Below, piece after piece: positions 14,630 through 27,640 of a stretch of DNA of 64,000 nt (its first letter is position 1; every line of letters starts with the position of its first letter). The DNA is from Pelargonium tetragonum (lineage: Eukaryota; Streptophyta; Magnoliopsida; Geraniales; Geraniaceae): the NCBI GenBank assembly GCA_036897445.1, contig JAYMTL010000015.1:62001-126000 (forward strand), read 5' to 3'. A program made the position numbers and the translations under genes. Below the pieces are notes generated by a model. The model was not told the origin of the DNA. It worked only from the letters and a program-made list of their open reading frames with translations, and searched no databases.

Positions 14630-15064
14630 ATGACCAATAAACTGAAAGACCTCCAAAGTCTGACCTATCTCGGTAATAAAGGTCCTCTTGTAGCGACTTT
14701 GGTGGTTAGAGACAGAGACTGTGAAAGATGGACTGCTGAAGAGAGAGAGTGTGAATTCTCGAGCTCAGTTCTTACGTCCGAAAAGGGTTTGGGCCGAGAT
14801 TCCACTATAAAAATGCTATGCTTTTTATTACTACTTCGGAAGTCATCCTGCCTAAAGGACTCTATGAGGACCTTAAAGAATCTAAATCAATTTCTTTTTT
14901 GCCAAGGATGCAAGGAGGTTTCTTATGGAATAGGTATTCAATGGGTTCAGCCCTTGAAACATTCTTCCCAATCGAAGAAACTTCTTTTGGCTTTGTTTGA
15001 TAATTGCGGGGATGTACGAATAGATCTTAAAAAAGGATTAGGCCCTCTTACAACTTTTTTATAA
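14630..15064 (+). CDS. unrecognised open frame in GC-richer island
   Basis: This frame starts with ATG and runs 144 codons to a stop. It has no signal peptide, no clear membrane segment and no motif I recognise. The middle part (residues about 60-110) is rich in Leu, Ser and Lys. A second ATG-started frame of 60 codons (14818-15000) lies inside it in another register, and a 112-codon frame (14947-15285) overlaps on the opposite strand, so at most one could be real. Higher G+C by itself reduces stop codons and could explain all of them. It could be a lineage-specific mitochondrial ORF, a decayed gene, or chance; chance is the most likely. Confidence 0.12.
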   Translation: MTNKLKDLQSLTYLGNKGPLVATLVVRDRDCERWTAEERECEFSSSVLTSEKGLGRDSTIKMLCFLLLLRKSSCLKDSMRTLKNLNQFLFCQGCKEVSYGIGIQWVQPLKHSSQSKKLLLALFDNCGDVRIDLKKGLGPLTTFL

Positions 15065-15082
15065 TAGGAGGCTTTCGAACCC

Positions 15083-15361
15083 ATGGTTTCTGGATTCTTT
15101 TGGTCTGTCGTAACGGATAATTTTACCTTTTTATCCAAAAAGGCATTTTCAATCGAAACATGGGAAGTGACCTTTTTAATGCCTAGAATTTTGATGGGAA
15201 CCCTAATGTTAAAATATCCAGAATGCTTTAAATCTGGGGCAGGACAAAAAGGAATACCCCTTGGCAAACTCTCGTCACAAGACATTGCTGTGAGGCCTGT
15301 TGAGACAATACGTATAGGGTCCTCTTGCTACAGGACTATGTTGGATAAACGTAAGAATTGA
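15083..15361 (+). CDS. unrecognised open frame in GC-richer island
   Basis: An ATG-started frame of 92 codons begins 18 bases after the stop of the preceding open frame on the same strand. The N-terminal half is hydrophobic and aromatic (residues about 2-16 and 29-43), and the C-terminal half is polar and basic. No family is recognised. The opposite strand is also open across 14947-15285, which argues against coding pressure on either strand. It is listed because the run of ATG-started frames in this island is unlike the rest of the window. Confidence 0.1.
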   Translation: MVSGFFWSVVTDNFTFLSKKAFSIETWEVTFLMPRILMGTLMLKYPECFKSGAGQKGIPLGKLSSQDIAVRPVETIRIGSSCYRTMLDKRKN

Positions 15362-15394
15362 TAGAAACTTTAGGGGTGTTTATCGGGAAAAGGC

Positions 15395-15700
15395 CTAATT
15401 CGTAGCTGAAATTTTAAATTCGTAAAAAAGTACGAAAAAACTGGAGGGCTCCCTGCCATCCAGCTTCGGTCTTTTTGTCCTAAATTCCAAAGCTTTCCTT
15501 ATCCCAAGATGGGGCAAAAAGGGCACTAAAAAGTAGTTCATAGTGCTCTTTTTCCTTGTTCTGGAACTTGGAAAGCTTGGTCTTAGAGAACTCATCACTG
15601 GGTCCCATCGCTTCACTCTTGTGAAACCTCTAGTTCGTTCAAGACGGTCAAAACGCTCAGGGTAGCTAGATCCTCTACCAAATGGAACTCTAGCTTTCAT
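15395..15700 (-). CDS. unrecognised basic open frame in GC-richer island
   Basis: An ATG-started frame of 101 codons on the minus strand is rich in Arg, Lys, Ser and Phe, with basic stretches around residues 15-30 and 47-54. No domain is recognised. Its opening codons (MKARVPFGRG) and charged character recall small unassigned plant mitochondrial ORFs, but I cannot match it to a named gene. It may be a conserved spacer ORF, part of a chimeric ORF or chance. Confidence in coding is low. Confidence 0.15.
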   Translation of the reverse strand: MKARVPFGRGSSYPERFDRLERTRGFTRVKRWDPVMSSLRPSFPSSRTRKKSTMNYFLVPFLPHLGIRKALEFRTKRPKLDGREPSSFFVLFYEFKISATN

Positions 15701-16429
15701 TCTTTATGGAACGGGTCAACTTGATGGCAGTCGCCCGTTCAAAACCTAATCCCTTTGCCTAGTTAAGAAGTGTTCTATCTTAATTCAGCACTCAGGGATT
15801 TTTGCAGCCTGCATCATATGAGTTAAGTTTTCGTGTTTGTTTCTGCCAAGCTACTGGCAGGCCGTTAAGACAATGACGACTACTACTAGCCGTTCGAGAA
15901 TTCTTCTTTGGAATGATCTCGAGCAAGCCTGCTGGATTGACACCAATGATTTAGAGAGAGTCTACGACCTAAAGAAAGCTAGCGATACCTCAAGTGGATA
16001 AGGTAAATACAACGTGGTATTAATTCTTCTAGCTAGCGTTCACCTGTTTTAGGGATTTCCTGCGTCAAAGCCTTATGTGTCCCCAGTTTGATGGTTCTCA
16101 TTCGCCTTACATTGGGGAAATTCTTTCGTTGACTCGGCAAAGATGTGACTCTTAAGAACTTTACCTAAAAAGGCAAAGCCCCGCAATCAAGCAAGACTTC
16201 ATTAAGGGTCACCTTAAAGGAGAGGGTCTTTTCCACTGTCGCCATATCCTCTCGAAAGTCGGGGGCATTCAGTGTACTCGCAGGTCGAAGTTAAGGAGTT
16301 CCATCAGCGCTTGATTGGTAAAGTCAGGCATCTAAGGGATTTAACGTCTTAGTTCGAGTCACGGGCCCATGAAATTTTTCATATCCTTACTATAAGTATA
16401 TAGGTGAAAGCGCTTCTTTCCTTTGGGAT

Positions 16430-17350
16430 TCTATACATTTCAGTAGTTACTATTTATTATAGATAAGGAATCGAAGAGGAAGGCATAGCTACATAGACTA
16501 AATTAATCTAAAACATTAAACTAAACCATTACACTAACACTAACTAGCTACAAGAAAATAAGATAACTAACTACAAAAAAGCTACAAGAATCTAGCTACG
16601 CCCATAAGACTAAGCTACAAAGTACAAGCTGCAGGGAATACAACTCTAGTACAGATACAGAATCCAGGTACGGGTATAGCTCATAATAAAACAAAGTAAC
16701 AAATAAGTAACTCAAAGAAAGATAAGTCAACTGGGTCAGAAGCAGAAGAAGTAGATGGTGTTGGGGATGATATAGTGGATGCATGTACAGGTAACTACAT
16801 ATACAGTTAATTACATTACCTCGCTAATGTTACTGTCGGTAAGAATGATTTACTCCTAAACTCTCTAAGCAAGCTTACCTCCTTATTGATAAAAAACAAA
16901 AGAAAGAGGTCCGATCCTTAACTAGTAAACTATAGTTAACTATTGCTATAACTCTCTATACCTTATTATAACTATAAGATACAAATAAAACTAACTTATT
17001 ACATTAATATATACTATATAATCTATACAATAAAGACAGGCAACAATAAGAGCAATAAGAGAAGGAATACAAATACAGGTACAGTAGCTCCTAACAACAG
17101 TAACCTCCTTCGGATGCCTCCAGCCGGTAACAATTCTTCTAAACCTTATTAAGTTTGTTCCCTCCTTCCTGATAAGAACATAGTACAAGAGGGATATGCC
17201 TTAGACAATTAAGACTATCTAATACCCATATATAACCGATATACCTTATCAATATACTAATCTAATACATATAAAACTATTACTATAAACTACTAGAATA
17301 TAATAAGACTATAACACTATAGCTACACTAGCTGCAGGGAACAGTAAGAC
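16430..17350. other. TA/CTA-rich low-complexity block
   Basis: Two stretches (about 16430-16700 and 16900-17340) consist largely of ACTA, CTATA and AATA words. They flank a purine-rich centre with AGAAGCAGAAGAAGTAG at 16740-16756. Internal short repeats include AGCTGCAGGGAA near 16628 and 17331. No plausible gene is present: the open frames here encode low-complexity Leu/Tyr/Ser-rich sequence. Confidence 0.45.
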
Positions 17351-17449
17351 CCTATCAAGAGGGGAAGAGTCAAGCCCATAAGACAGGTATCCCCAGAGCT
17401 CTAGCTCATAAGAAAAAGTATAGCACAGAGGGCCTCAATGGGTAAAAAG

Positions 17450-20400
17450 TTTAGAGGATTCCCTTTATTTGTAGATTTATGAGCAAGTTTAAGACAGAGC
17501 ACAAGGAATTTCTAGTAAATTCTCTTTATTTTATTTAGGCGTATCCTACTATAAAAAGGGAACTCCTGCCCTGTTTACAAATTCTTAAACTTCAAAAGTA
17601 AAAAGAGACTCTTCTGGAAGAGAAGCCTAGTTTCTAATTCTAAGGTAAGTATCCTGTTATAGCCTTGGGATTGGTGGAAGAGTCTCCCTATTTGACCTTC
17701 CCCGAAGTGTCTTCTTCGAGAAAATATCAGTAACCTGTTTGTAGCAGGACTTATTCTTACCTGTAATGAGATTTTTTACTCTTGCTGTACTCTTTCTTAT
17801 AGATATTCTCCCGGTAGTCTCTTATGCCCCTCTCTTAAATTCTAAACTAATAGGAATTCCATTCTATCTCTATCTACTGCTCATTTTTGTATCCTCCTCC
17901 TTTAGTAGCTCAAGTCTTTTTCCTTACTCCGGACCCGGATTTTCTTTGTAGCTATACCTTTCTTAGGAGACATACCTAAGATTTTCTAAGACCCGTAAAA
18001 CCCCTTAGACTCCTAATTTTCTTTATTCGTGGTAATATGAACCTGTATTATTGAATAATGCATTCTGAATCTGGTATAAAACTCCCAGAATTCCCGGGAG
18101 GAAAAGAACTCTAGTTATACTTACCTTTATACAAGAAATACGTAACTTCCCCAAACACCTTTAGCGTACTCGCTCTATTGTAAACCAACAAAGAAGACTT
18201 TGGAATAAAAGAGCGCCTATATATTGAATATTTCTTAATCAAGATCAAGCAAAACCCGACTTATTAAAGAAACTCCTCGACTACTATCTAAAAAAACCTT
18301 CCCTCTTAAAGGGGAAAGCTCTGAAATTCCTTTGTTTAAGCAGGCCTACTTTTAAGAAAATGCCTAGGAACAGCAAAAAGCCCTTACTTATGCCATACAA
18401 AATGAAACATCATCCCTTTTATTCTATAGATTTTCTTAGTTTACTCTGGCTGCTTATCAACTAGACTTTCCTCAATTACTGTCTTTATTAAGACCTCGTT
18501 TAAGGCCCCATAAAAGCTTCAACTCCAATATCAATATAAGGGAACCTACAGCCAGCAGTCTTCATTTTGAAATTCCTGTCTAGCTAAGCTAAAAACTTCC
18601 TTAGAGGGAAAATACCTAACTAAGAAGAGAAGAAAAACCCTATTCCTGTTAAACAAATTGGTAAGACAAGGCTTTCCTTTCGAGACAACCTATTACTGGG
18701 GGACGCCCGTAAAAAACTCTAACAAACCCTCACATCTTAAATTAAAAAGCCGGAAATCGCCAAGATTGAGTACTTAAACCCTTTACTTCATTCCCGAAAG
18801 CTTTTTTTGTAAAAATCCCCCTTTTAAGATACCTGGTTTAGAACTGGTATAAAAATTGGCAGTAGGACCCCTATAAGTCTGTTACAACCTAGACGGGGCA
18901 GGGTTTGGGCTCGTGGTTTTAGTCTTAATAAAGTCCGTAAAACCCTTGATACTGAAAGATTTAGAGTCTTTTCTTTCCTTAAAATTGTTGAAGAAGAATC
19001 TGCTTAAGCATTAGCGCTAGTGAATTTGGTCATATTGTTTATAAACTATTGTCTCTAATCTAATACGAACCTCAGTAAATTCTTATAGGATAGTACATAA
19101 AAAAAGCAGGAGTCATTAAATTGAACTTGTAGAGTATGGCTTAAAAAGCCCCATCAAAATCGAATTTGTGTTTTCAGTCTAGTAAAGGGTTTCTTGTATA
19201 TAAGAGTTTAGTAATTCTGAGCAGTTCTCCTTTTAGTTACAGGAAAGTCAAGGTAATTTGTTTACGGTAAAATATACCTCTATGTAGAACCATCTAGGCA
19301 GGTTTTCTTCCCGATCAAGTAAAGTAGGTAAGGAAAGAAAGAGAGTCTCTTTTTTAGGGAGCAAGTCAACAAGGCCAAGAAAGATAAGGCTAAAGTCCTA
19401 GTTTTCTGGTAAATGAAGTCGAGTTAAAGACATTCTTGTTGTTGTATTTCCCTTGCTACTGTCTATCCAAATTAATAAGGTTTCGTAAAAAAGTAAAGCT
19501 TTCAAGACTTAGATAGGTATATCATAATAAATAATAAAGAAGTTTTGGCTATTAAGACTGAGGAGATAGGCGTGGGTTAAGAAACAAGGTACGGTGGATA
19601 GGTGAAAGGAAGCAGTTCTACTCTTTTTCTCCAGCCGTTTCTTAGAGGGAATTTCTTTTGCGTTCCTTTGTTCTAGGTTTCCTATTTCAGATATTGTGTA
19701 AAAGTTTTCTGGATAGGTAAACCCTAAGAATTTCTAGTATAGAGTATAGACTTGAACGCATGCATTTTCTTATTCGTAAAACTTAGGTATTTCCCGTAAG
19801 TTTTCTAGTTAGCAAAAAGACTTAAAGCGAATAAATTTGAGTAATGAGTAATAAGGAGTTGTAGTCCTTGAATATATAGGAATGTAGAAAAGGGATATCT
19901 AAACTCTTTTTAGGAGTTCCTTTTTGGATCACAAGGAATTTTATAACTAAGTTATAGGTCCGGAATATTTTACTGTTGCTATGCCCTCCCCTGATTTTTC
20001 AATAGGGGCAAGAAGCTTTATTTCACCAAGCTATAAGGCCCTCATAAGTAAGGAATTTTCCCCTACAGTGGAAATAAAGTCAAAATTTTTTATATAAAGA
20101 CTCGGGAGGTTTCCCCTTTTTGTTTAGTTTCAAGCAATAAGGTTTTTTAGGGATTTTGCGGTAAAGTAGATAAAGTACATAAGCGAATTAAATTATAGTA
20201 AGCATTTCCTTGTAAGACTAGATACTCCATTTCTTATGGAAACTTTTTATAATAAAGGGAATAGAAGTGCTCAAAATATCAAATAGAAAGGCTTTAACTC
20301 TAATACAAAAAAGGCCCCTAGCAATATGATCAAGAATTTTTAGAGATTTCTTAGTCTTACCTAACAGTCTCCGGAATTAGAACTCGTGGATTACCCTACC

Positions 20401-23400
20401 CGTGCAGCTACTTGCCCAAAATCCAATTTAAAGTTAGTAAGTTACAAGGAGCTAGTAAAGTTTATAGTAACCCTACCACTATTTGTTTTTTGAACTCTCA
20501 TATTAGAGTAGAGGGTTTAAGTTAAACGTTCTTAGAACTATAATAGGAGTATAAAAATTCCTGTCTATAGCAGAGCAACTCGTCTTACCCTTGTACAAGA
20601 ACACCCATCTTGTTATTAAAATACAGGAATTCATTCCATATTCTCGGCATCGATATCTTAAGCAAAAATTTAGAAGTCCCTCTAAAAAAGAATTAATTAC
20701 AAAGTGCATAGCTTGTATATACATAAAGCAAAAATTAAGAAAGTAAGTCAAAGTCTTCTTATAATTAAAATAAAAAAAAAGGCTGCGCCCAAGATACCCT
20801 TTTATCATGTATAGGTTACAGCAGTAGTAGTTTTGTATAGTCTGTATGGTCTTAAACCAACGAAGATTGAGAGATTACTAGTCACGCAAAGTTAGCCCTT
20901 GCTAGTGCTTCTAAATACTTTTTTTTGAACTAGCCTTGAATATCCCTTTAGTAGTTTTGTTTTACTTTTTTAATTAACACTTGCTCGTATACCTTTTTTA
21001 ACTTATTATATTCTCTTTACTTAGCAGGTGTTTTCTATCTAAGAGATTACATCAAGTTTTCATCGAAGACTTACTGCTTTTAAAAGTAGGGCAAGTATGA
21101 GTCTAGGAAATAAGTCGAGGTATCTGGTGCATTTACCAGGAACACGAAGCAGGGAAGGAAATCCCTGTTTTTAAAAAATTTTTCCTTATAAAGTCTCTTT
21201 ATAGAGCTTCCACCGGGGTATTCAGGACTTTAAGAAAAGCAATTAACAAAAAATACGAGCTTACTCTGTAAAGAGGATTCGTTTTTGAATAGGTTGCTTT
21301 TAGGGTAATTATACGAGACCAGGCCCTTCTAAAGAAAGTTTTTAAAACCCCGAAGGTTTCCTTTTTAAATTTGGGTCCTCGTAGAGGATATTCTAAAAAG
21401 GGCAATAACCTAATACCTGGCAAGTAAGATATCCTATTAGAGATGAGTCTAAAACTATTTGCCGCTTTGACATGGATGCCCTTTCTTGGGTTTAACTCAA
21501 CTGTATACTTATTACTCTACTCTCCGGGCAATCTAATAAGTCCTTGGTTTTATACCTAAGTTAATATAACTCAGGTTACCCTAAGAAAGGAACTTGACTA
21601 GACTTTGTTAAATAGCAGGTGGATACTCCTTGCAAAAAGAAGGGATACCCAGCAACTGCCCTATTTATACAAGGGGAGCCTCCTATTAATTCGAGTTTAA
21701 ATGAATATCATATAGGATTAATTTGTACTTTTACAGAGAAATGCTGGAAACTTAAGGAAAAACTTTCTAAGGAGCTCCCTTAAGGGAATCCTGTTTAAGA
21801 GTACTGAGATTTTCTACTTCTTAGAGTTGTTCTTTCAAGATAGCCCATTCCTAGCTTTTCTTTATGTTTATGTTTCAAATTTTATTCCATATTAGATATA
21901 ACGTTTCTCGCGTGGAGGTATTAAAGAATAAGCTTCACCAGATTCTACAACTAGGAGTTGGGTATTACAAAGAGTATCTAGTTCTGACTTTTCGCTTAAA
22001 ATTTGAGTTTGTAACTACACTTTGCCCCTACTTTAGGCTCTGGTATGCTAAATTTTTAGAAAGCCTTTGTAGATAGTCGTTGATATAAAGTATAGTAAAA
22101 AAGAACAAAGTATCTTTGAAATTCAGTATTAAGAGCTCTTGCGACACAATTTTGTAAAAACTTATGTAGGCCCTTTCTTTTTGCGCTATAACGTGAGTTA
22201 GGGCCCTGCTTGCTCTGTAGGATTTTCCAAAAAGCGTTTGCCGCTATATCCTAAGCGAAAGGGCTACTCCTTACTTCTACGGAGCAACTTCTACTTTTAG
22301 TATATAATATTCTTGCCAAAAACTGAAAAAGAAAACCTTCAAACCTATCTATTTTAGGTGTACCCTCCCAGCTCCGTCGGGAAGGGGTTATTCCTTGAAA
22401 CAGCGCTCTTTTGTCACAAAACTTTTAAAAGTAAATCGGTTTTATTGTACAATTGTATAAGAAAAGTCGAAATTAAGAGTCTACTTAAGCTAAGTACTGT
22501 ACAAAGCCGGGAATCTGGTTAGAAATTATATATAATAACTAAACTCTAAATTTTAGGCTAAGTCGGGAAATAACAAGCTCTCAAAGAATTAAAATCAGGA
22601 GTACCCTGTAGGTCCAGAAAAATACAGTACAAGTAATTGACCCAACCTAAATATATATAGAGAGACTTCGGAACTTTCTAATTTTCGGGAAGAAAAAAGA
22701 CATTTAAGGAGCGCTTAGCATCTATAACCAGAGACCCTTTTTACTTTATTTAACATTAGAACTAAGAAAAGGAAAATCTACTTAAAGTAATGCCTCCACC
22801 TACCAGGATAGGACTTTTCAGAGATCATAAGAAAATGAAATGAAGGTTGCTTAGAAATTACAGTAAGTTCAAACTAAAGCCGCAAGGATTGAGATATAGC
22901 AGGACTTTTACTAGATTTAGACTATCCTGAGAAAGTAGGTAATGTTAAAGCAAACAAATATAGGGATTCTACTGAAACTTGTATTGCACCTCATACCAAG
23001 AGATTTTTTAATAATAAAGGGCTTTGCATAATAAGAAAAAGGATTGTTGAAATTGAAAATGGATAGGAGGGCAGTACTTTTAGGAAGTTAGGAAGGAAGC
23101 TTTTAGTATCTGATTTCTATTTCTTTTAACTGCGTTGTGACAAAGAAAAATTATGTTTATCCATTTCCGCAACCCGTGACCCATTTGTTGTGAGGATAAG
23201 GTTCGGCATTTCCATTAAGTCTTTCGAAGAATAAGATATCTACCATATGATGTCGTATTAAGGGCCCTTTTTCAAGAATGCTTTTCCTAGGAAACTGGTA
23301 ACCCGTTAAGGGAGGGCAATACCCTAAAGTAAGCAATCTTATTTCGTTTTTTTCGGGCATTTTCGCATTATAAAATTTACATTCAAAAAAAGGGACTTAA

Positions 23401-26400
23401 GTGCTTCGTTATTATACACAAAAATTGCAGTTTATAAGGGTTTTTAAGTTTCCAAAGAGCTTAACTCGTTCTGATCTGTTTAAATTGCAAAAGGGGATTC
23501 CTTTTTGCTTATATCAAGAATTTCCTTTTCTTACTTTGTACTTTACTTTTTATAGACACTGAAAAAACTTGTATACGAATGCCTGGGCTAAGAGTTTCTA
23601 ATTGGGTTTTTATAATAAGGCGATGTATTTTATATATGATAAAGTGAAAACTTCCCTTAAAAATTCAAAGAGTTTGACTCTTGTCGTAAAAGGAATGGCT
23701 TTAGAACAGTCTTGGAGTTGGGACTTGTTAGTCCTCTTTTTTCTTCTTTATTTTACTAGTTTAAATTGAGACTTAGGTTTACCGCGTGTTTATACAGCAT
23801 AGACCCAAAGTTTAGTAATTCTTTTATTTAAACGAAGCGACCGCATCTTTTCCCTTGCGTTTGGAGTTTGGCTATGCCTTGCTTATACCTTGCACAATCT
23901 TGTGTTTTAGTCTTTAGTTTAAGTTAAGGGTTTACTTTTACGGAATATCAACCTCTTACACTTTACTTTTAATTTACGTGCGTCTTGTGTAATATATTAG
24001 TTTAACTCTAAGGTTACTAACATACGCTCTTTTAATTTAAACGATAAGACTCAAAGTTTCAAACGGGAGCCTTTTGAAAGACAAAACCTCCAAGATCCTT
24101 ATAGGGAATTATACCTAACTCAAAGCATTAGCTCTTTTATATTTAGTACTTACTTATAAGTTACAGAAATCCATACAAAATAAACGGAAATCCTTAGAAG
24201 AATGAAGAATTAGGAAGAAAGAACAGGTAGCATAAGGGATATTTATCTTTTATAAGCCCTACTATCTGTTAAATGTTACATGTAACCATTACTTATAAAA
24301 ATTTTACCTTGTTTACTAAAATTCTAGCTTGCCTATAAGCAACTTAAAAAGGGGTTCTTACTCTAAATAACATACTTTTAAAGCCAGATTCCTCAAGTAA
24401 GCAATACAAAAATTGTAGGTATAAAATTGGGGTTTTCTTCAATCAGAGCTCCTTTTAAAGGGAACAAGTACCTCTTCGCTTTAGTATTTTGTTTTTATCA
24501 TTACTTTTCATTTTAAGTGACAAACTATCCAAACAATTTAGTTTAAGAGATTCCTTGGTAAAGCTGTACAACCCTGTGTTTGGGTGTTTATCAAAATTAA
24601 GCCTATATAATGGAATCTCATACTTATCAAATGGGGATAATTTACTTTTAATAAGACCTTTACCTTCGGTTTTGTTACTAAAAATGCGGGCCTCTTAGAT
24701 AAAGCCCTGAAACCTTGCACCAGGAGTTTACCTAAGGAATACCGGGCTCCTATATTAAGAGAGTTCTAGCTTACGGACTATAAAAAAGCTACCTATTAAT
24801 GTCCTAGGGAGTTTTAAAGGGTTACCCGCAGGATACCCAGCGCTTAGGAATCATATAACTCAAATTAGACGATAAAAGGAAGGTGCCTTTGTGGTTTTGT
24901 ACACCCGCCCTTTTATATTAAAAGGCATTACTTTAGTTTTTTTTTTACACTACGAAAATTTACGGGTTTGCTATAACTTAGAATAGATTGGCAATTAACC
25001 TGTATAGATTGGGAAATAAAGTTTCCTGGCCAAGTAGGACTTCGCAAATAAGCGTAATAAGTATAACGCCCTGGCTTTTGGGATATCGGCTAAAGCCCCT
25101 AAGGAAGTTTTTTTAAGAGCTCGAATACGAGAAACAGAATAAGTTATAAGTTAAGTGGATGTAAGTGTCCTTAATAATATTTACTAAAAATCACTCAAGC
25201 TTGAAGGAATCCTGGTTAATTTTAATAAAATAAAGGCAAGGGAGCTTTTCCCATAAAAATAGTGGTTAGTCATAAAGGGTTTTATTTCATGAGTATCTTA
25301 CAAACAAGGGTCCGCCTAAATATCTCCAAAGTCTCTAACCGTCGGTTATGCTTTATCAGGTTTGCCCAAGGAAATTTGAGGTTACGTACTTTCTTTAGTC
25401 TTTAGTATATTATACCTCAGCTTTTAACTCGTAGGCCTGGATTAGTTGTATTCCTTAAAAAGAACTTTTATTTACTCCGGAAAGTTACTACAGATATTAG
25501 CACAAGGGCGATTCCCTATACAATTCCGAAAACTACTACTTAAGGAAACTCTTAGACAGAGCAGAGCCCTATAATGTCGCTATCATAAAAAGCTTCTAAC
25601 TAGAATAACTAGAAAGCGCCCTTATAGCTATGCCTGAAACTTGATAAGGAAAAGCAACCCGGGATCCGCTACAGGATAACCGCTATTTAAAGACCCGGAA
25701 TACTTCGTAAAGGACCCTTTATATAATACAAAAGTAGACTTTTGGCTAAAACTTAACCCGCGTAATAAGAAATAGCAACTCCTCGAGTCGAGACATCGAA
25801 GACTAACCCTCTCAATAAAGTAATTAAGAAAAAGTTTTTTAGTTAGTTTTGTAGAATATTCTGCGTGCAGCATTTCTTAATATTGACTTAATATTGATTA
25901 GAAGCCCCTTCCTTTTAAATCTAGGACTAGGGCCCAAAAGGAATTCTGAGTCCTTTATACAAAGTAACGTACCTCTTACAACCAATACTTTTCAACTTAT
26001 GCCCCATTCTGATTCGAGTAAAATCTTTCTTGGATATGTTTTGAATAACACTTTATATACTTCTATTTGGAATTTATAGACTCAACTCTTTTGCTGTGGC
26101 TTGCCTAAAAGACTGGGAATCCTTTATAGAATCAAAAGGCACGAAGGGGAGGATTAATAGGCACTCCTTAAATTAAAAGGGTACTTTATAAGAAAATCTG
26201 GAGAACGCGCTTGGTAAAAGCAAACTCTTACTTTACGAATAAAAAAGAGACAAATCCTTCTGTCAGATATTGAGATATTCGATAAAATAGCACAAAGTTT
26301 TCGGTGGAGTTTTTTATAACAAGGAACCCTCCTGAAACAAAAAAGAAAAAAATCTTCTCCCACCCCAATTAAAGGAAACTTATCAGCAACAGTATATAAC

Positions 26401-27640
26401 TTTAGATTTAGTTCACAAAAGCAACGCATTTCTCTAGGCTAGGGATATTTTGTAGTAAGTTAGTGGTTCATATTTTCCTTATGTGTTCTATCTATATTGA
26501 GTTATTAGCAAACTCACTAATAATTGAGAGAGTAAACCCCAGGTCTAACCTAGGCCTTGTATTAAAGAGAATATAGACACCCTAAACTAAAAAGGCCTTG
26601 CACAATCCCTAAAAAAAGCTTGGATACTATAAAATAGAGAAACCTTTGTTATACTTTATAGTTAATCGGTCAATACTATCTTTATTTCAAAAACTAAGCT
26701 TCAAAAAGAAAGAAAAAGCAAGAGAAGTCTCTCACTCGTCTCGGGAATCTCAAGTGCATAACCCCTTACACTGTGCCTTTTTAAATACTACTCAAACGAA
26801 TTATACCGGGGGTTTCTCTTACTCTGGGGTACGTAAGGAAGGTTATTCCTATAATAAAGCAAAAACTTTACCTTTAGAATTAAGGAGGTATATAAATTTT
26901 TCTTCTATTACTATAAATTCTTATTTGCTTGTTCTGTGAATCCAAACCCCTAGGAGTACCCGTCACCCTCGAACTACGCGCTTTAAACACACCCCTTGCT
27001 TGTAGGATCTAGCATCACAAAGAATTTATTCGGGTTTATGTAGCAGGAATTTTGAACCACTTTTAGGAATACTGTGGGCCTATCTATTTTTATTGACTTA
27101 TTACTATACCGAGTAACTTTGGGTTTACATCGACGTAATATTTAATTAAGGTTCCACTTGAGTTGAGTATCAGGAATTATTCGAAGTCTTTTTGTCTTGT
27201 GTATATATGAATTCTAAAAGCACTATAGATAACTATAGATATCAGAATAATAAGTACAGTAAGTAAAAAGGGGCTCCCCTAATTGGACGAGATCACTGCT
27301 CAAAATATCTAGATATTAGGCTTTTCTACACCCATGCGGAATTGAATAACTTTCCTAATCTTAAAACCTTCTGGAATACCTATACCTCTCCTTAGAACTA
27401 GACTCCTTAGAACTAGACTTATCCTCTTAGTCTTCATAACTACACCTATATCTTTCTTCAGAAATGGAACCCTCTTGAAAGCAAGGATATCGCCTAAAAA
27501 CAGACTCACTTAACAACCCGACTACCCTAGCTTTTCTTAATAAAGGCTTTAACGACGCAGAGTTTAGGTCTTCCTTTTCCAGACTGGTGAAGGTAAGCAA
27601 TAAAGAGGCAACCCCTCAACCCTCCCTTTTACTAAATGTT
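17450..27640. other. AT-rich gene desert
   Basis: No gene is recognised in ten kilobases. The largest open frames (20503-20808 minus, 26646-26939 plus) are under 102 codons and have the AT-driven Leu/Phe/Lys/Tyr bias of random frames. A 61-codon ATG-started hydrophobic frame at 17766-17951 and a 67-codon ATG-started frame at 23157-23360 (minus) were examined and not recognised. A tandem duplication lies at 27390-27419. Confidence 0.6.
27390..27419 (+). repeat. tandem duplication, 2 x 15 bases
   Basis: CCTTAGAACTAGACT occurs twice in a row without mismatch. This is typical of replication slippage in spacer. Confidence 0.9.

Larger units (their letters stand above)
13650..16375. other. GC-richer island of ordinary plant mitochondrial spacer
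   Basis: Base use changes visibly here. Long A/T runs give way to balanced sequence with words such as GACAGCAGATGGACTGC and GACAATGACGAC, typical of angiosperm mitochondrial spacer. The island holds an inverted motif CAAGCTAAAGCTTG at 13666-13679, a 26-base repeat shared with 630-655, and a cluster of ATG-started open frames at 14630-15700 on both strands. No known exon, rRNA or tRNA was recognised. It is best read as an older or later-acquired segment that has not drifted to the base composition of its surroundings. Confidence 0.55.

Noticed and set aside
16340-16370. tRNA-end-like word AGTTCGAGTCACGGG
   Set aside because: There is no pairing T stem and no upstream tRNA structure; it is probably ordinary spacer.
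17766-17951. Hydrophobic 61-codon ATG frame that could be a small membrane protein
   Set aside because: Leu/Phe/Ile/Ser-rich frames arise easily from AT- and pyrimidine-rich DNA, and no family match is apparent.
23157-23360. 67-codon ATG-started minus-strand frame with a protein-like look
   Set aside because: It resembles no plant mitochondrial protein I know, is short, and lies in AT-rich spacer with no supporting context.
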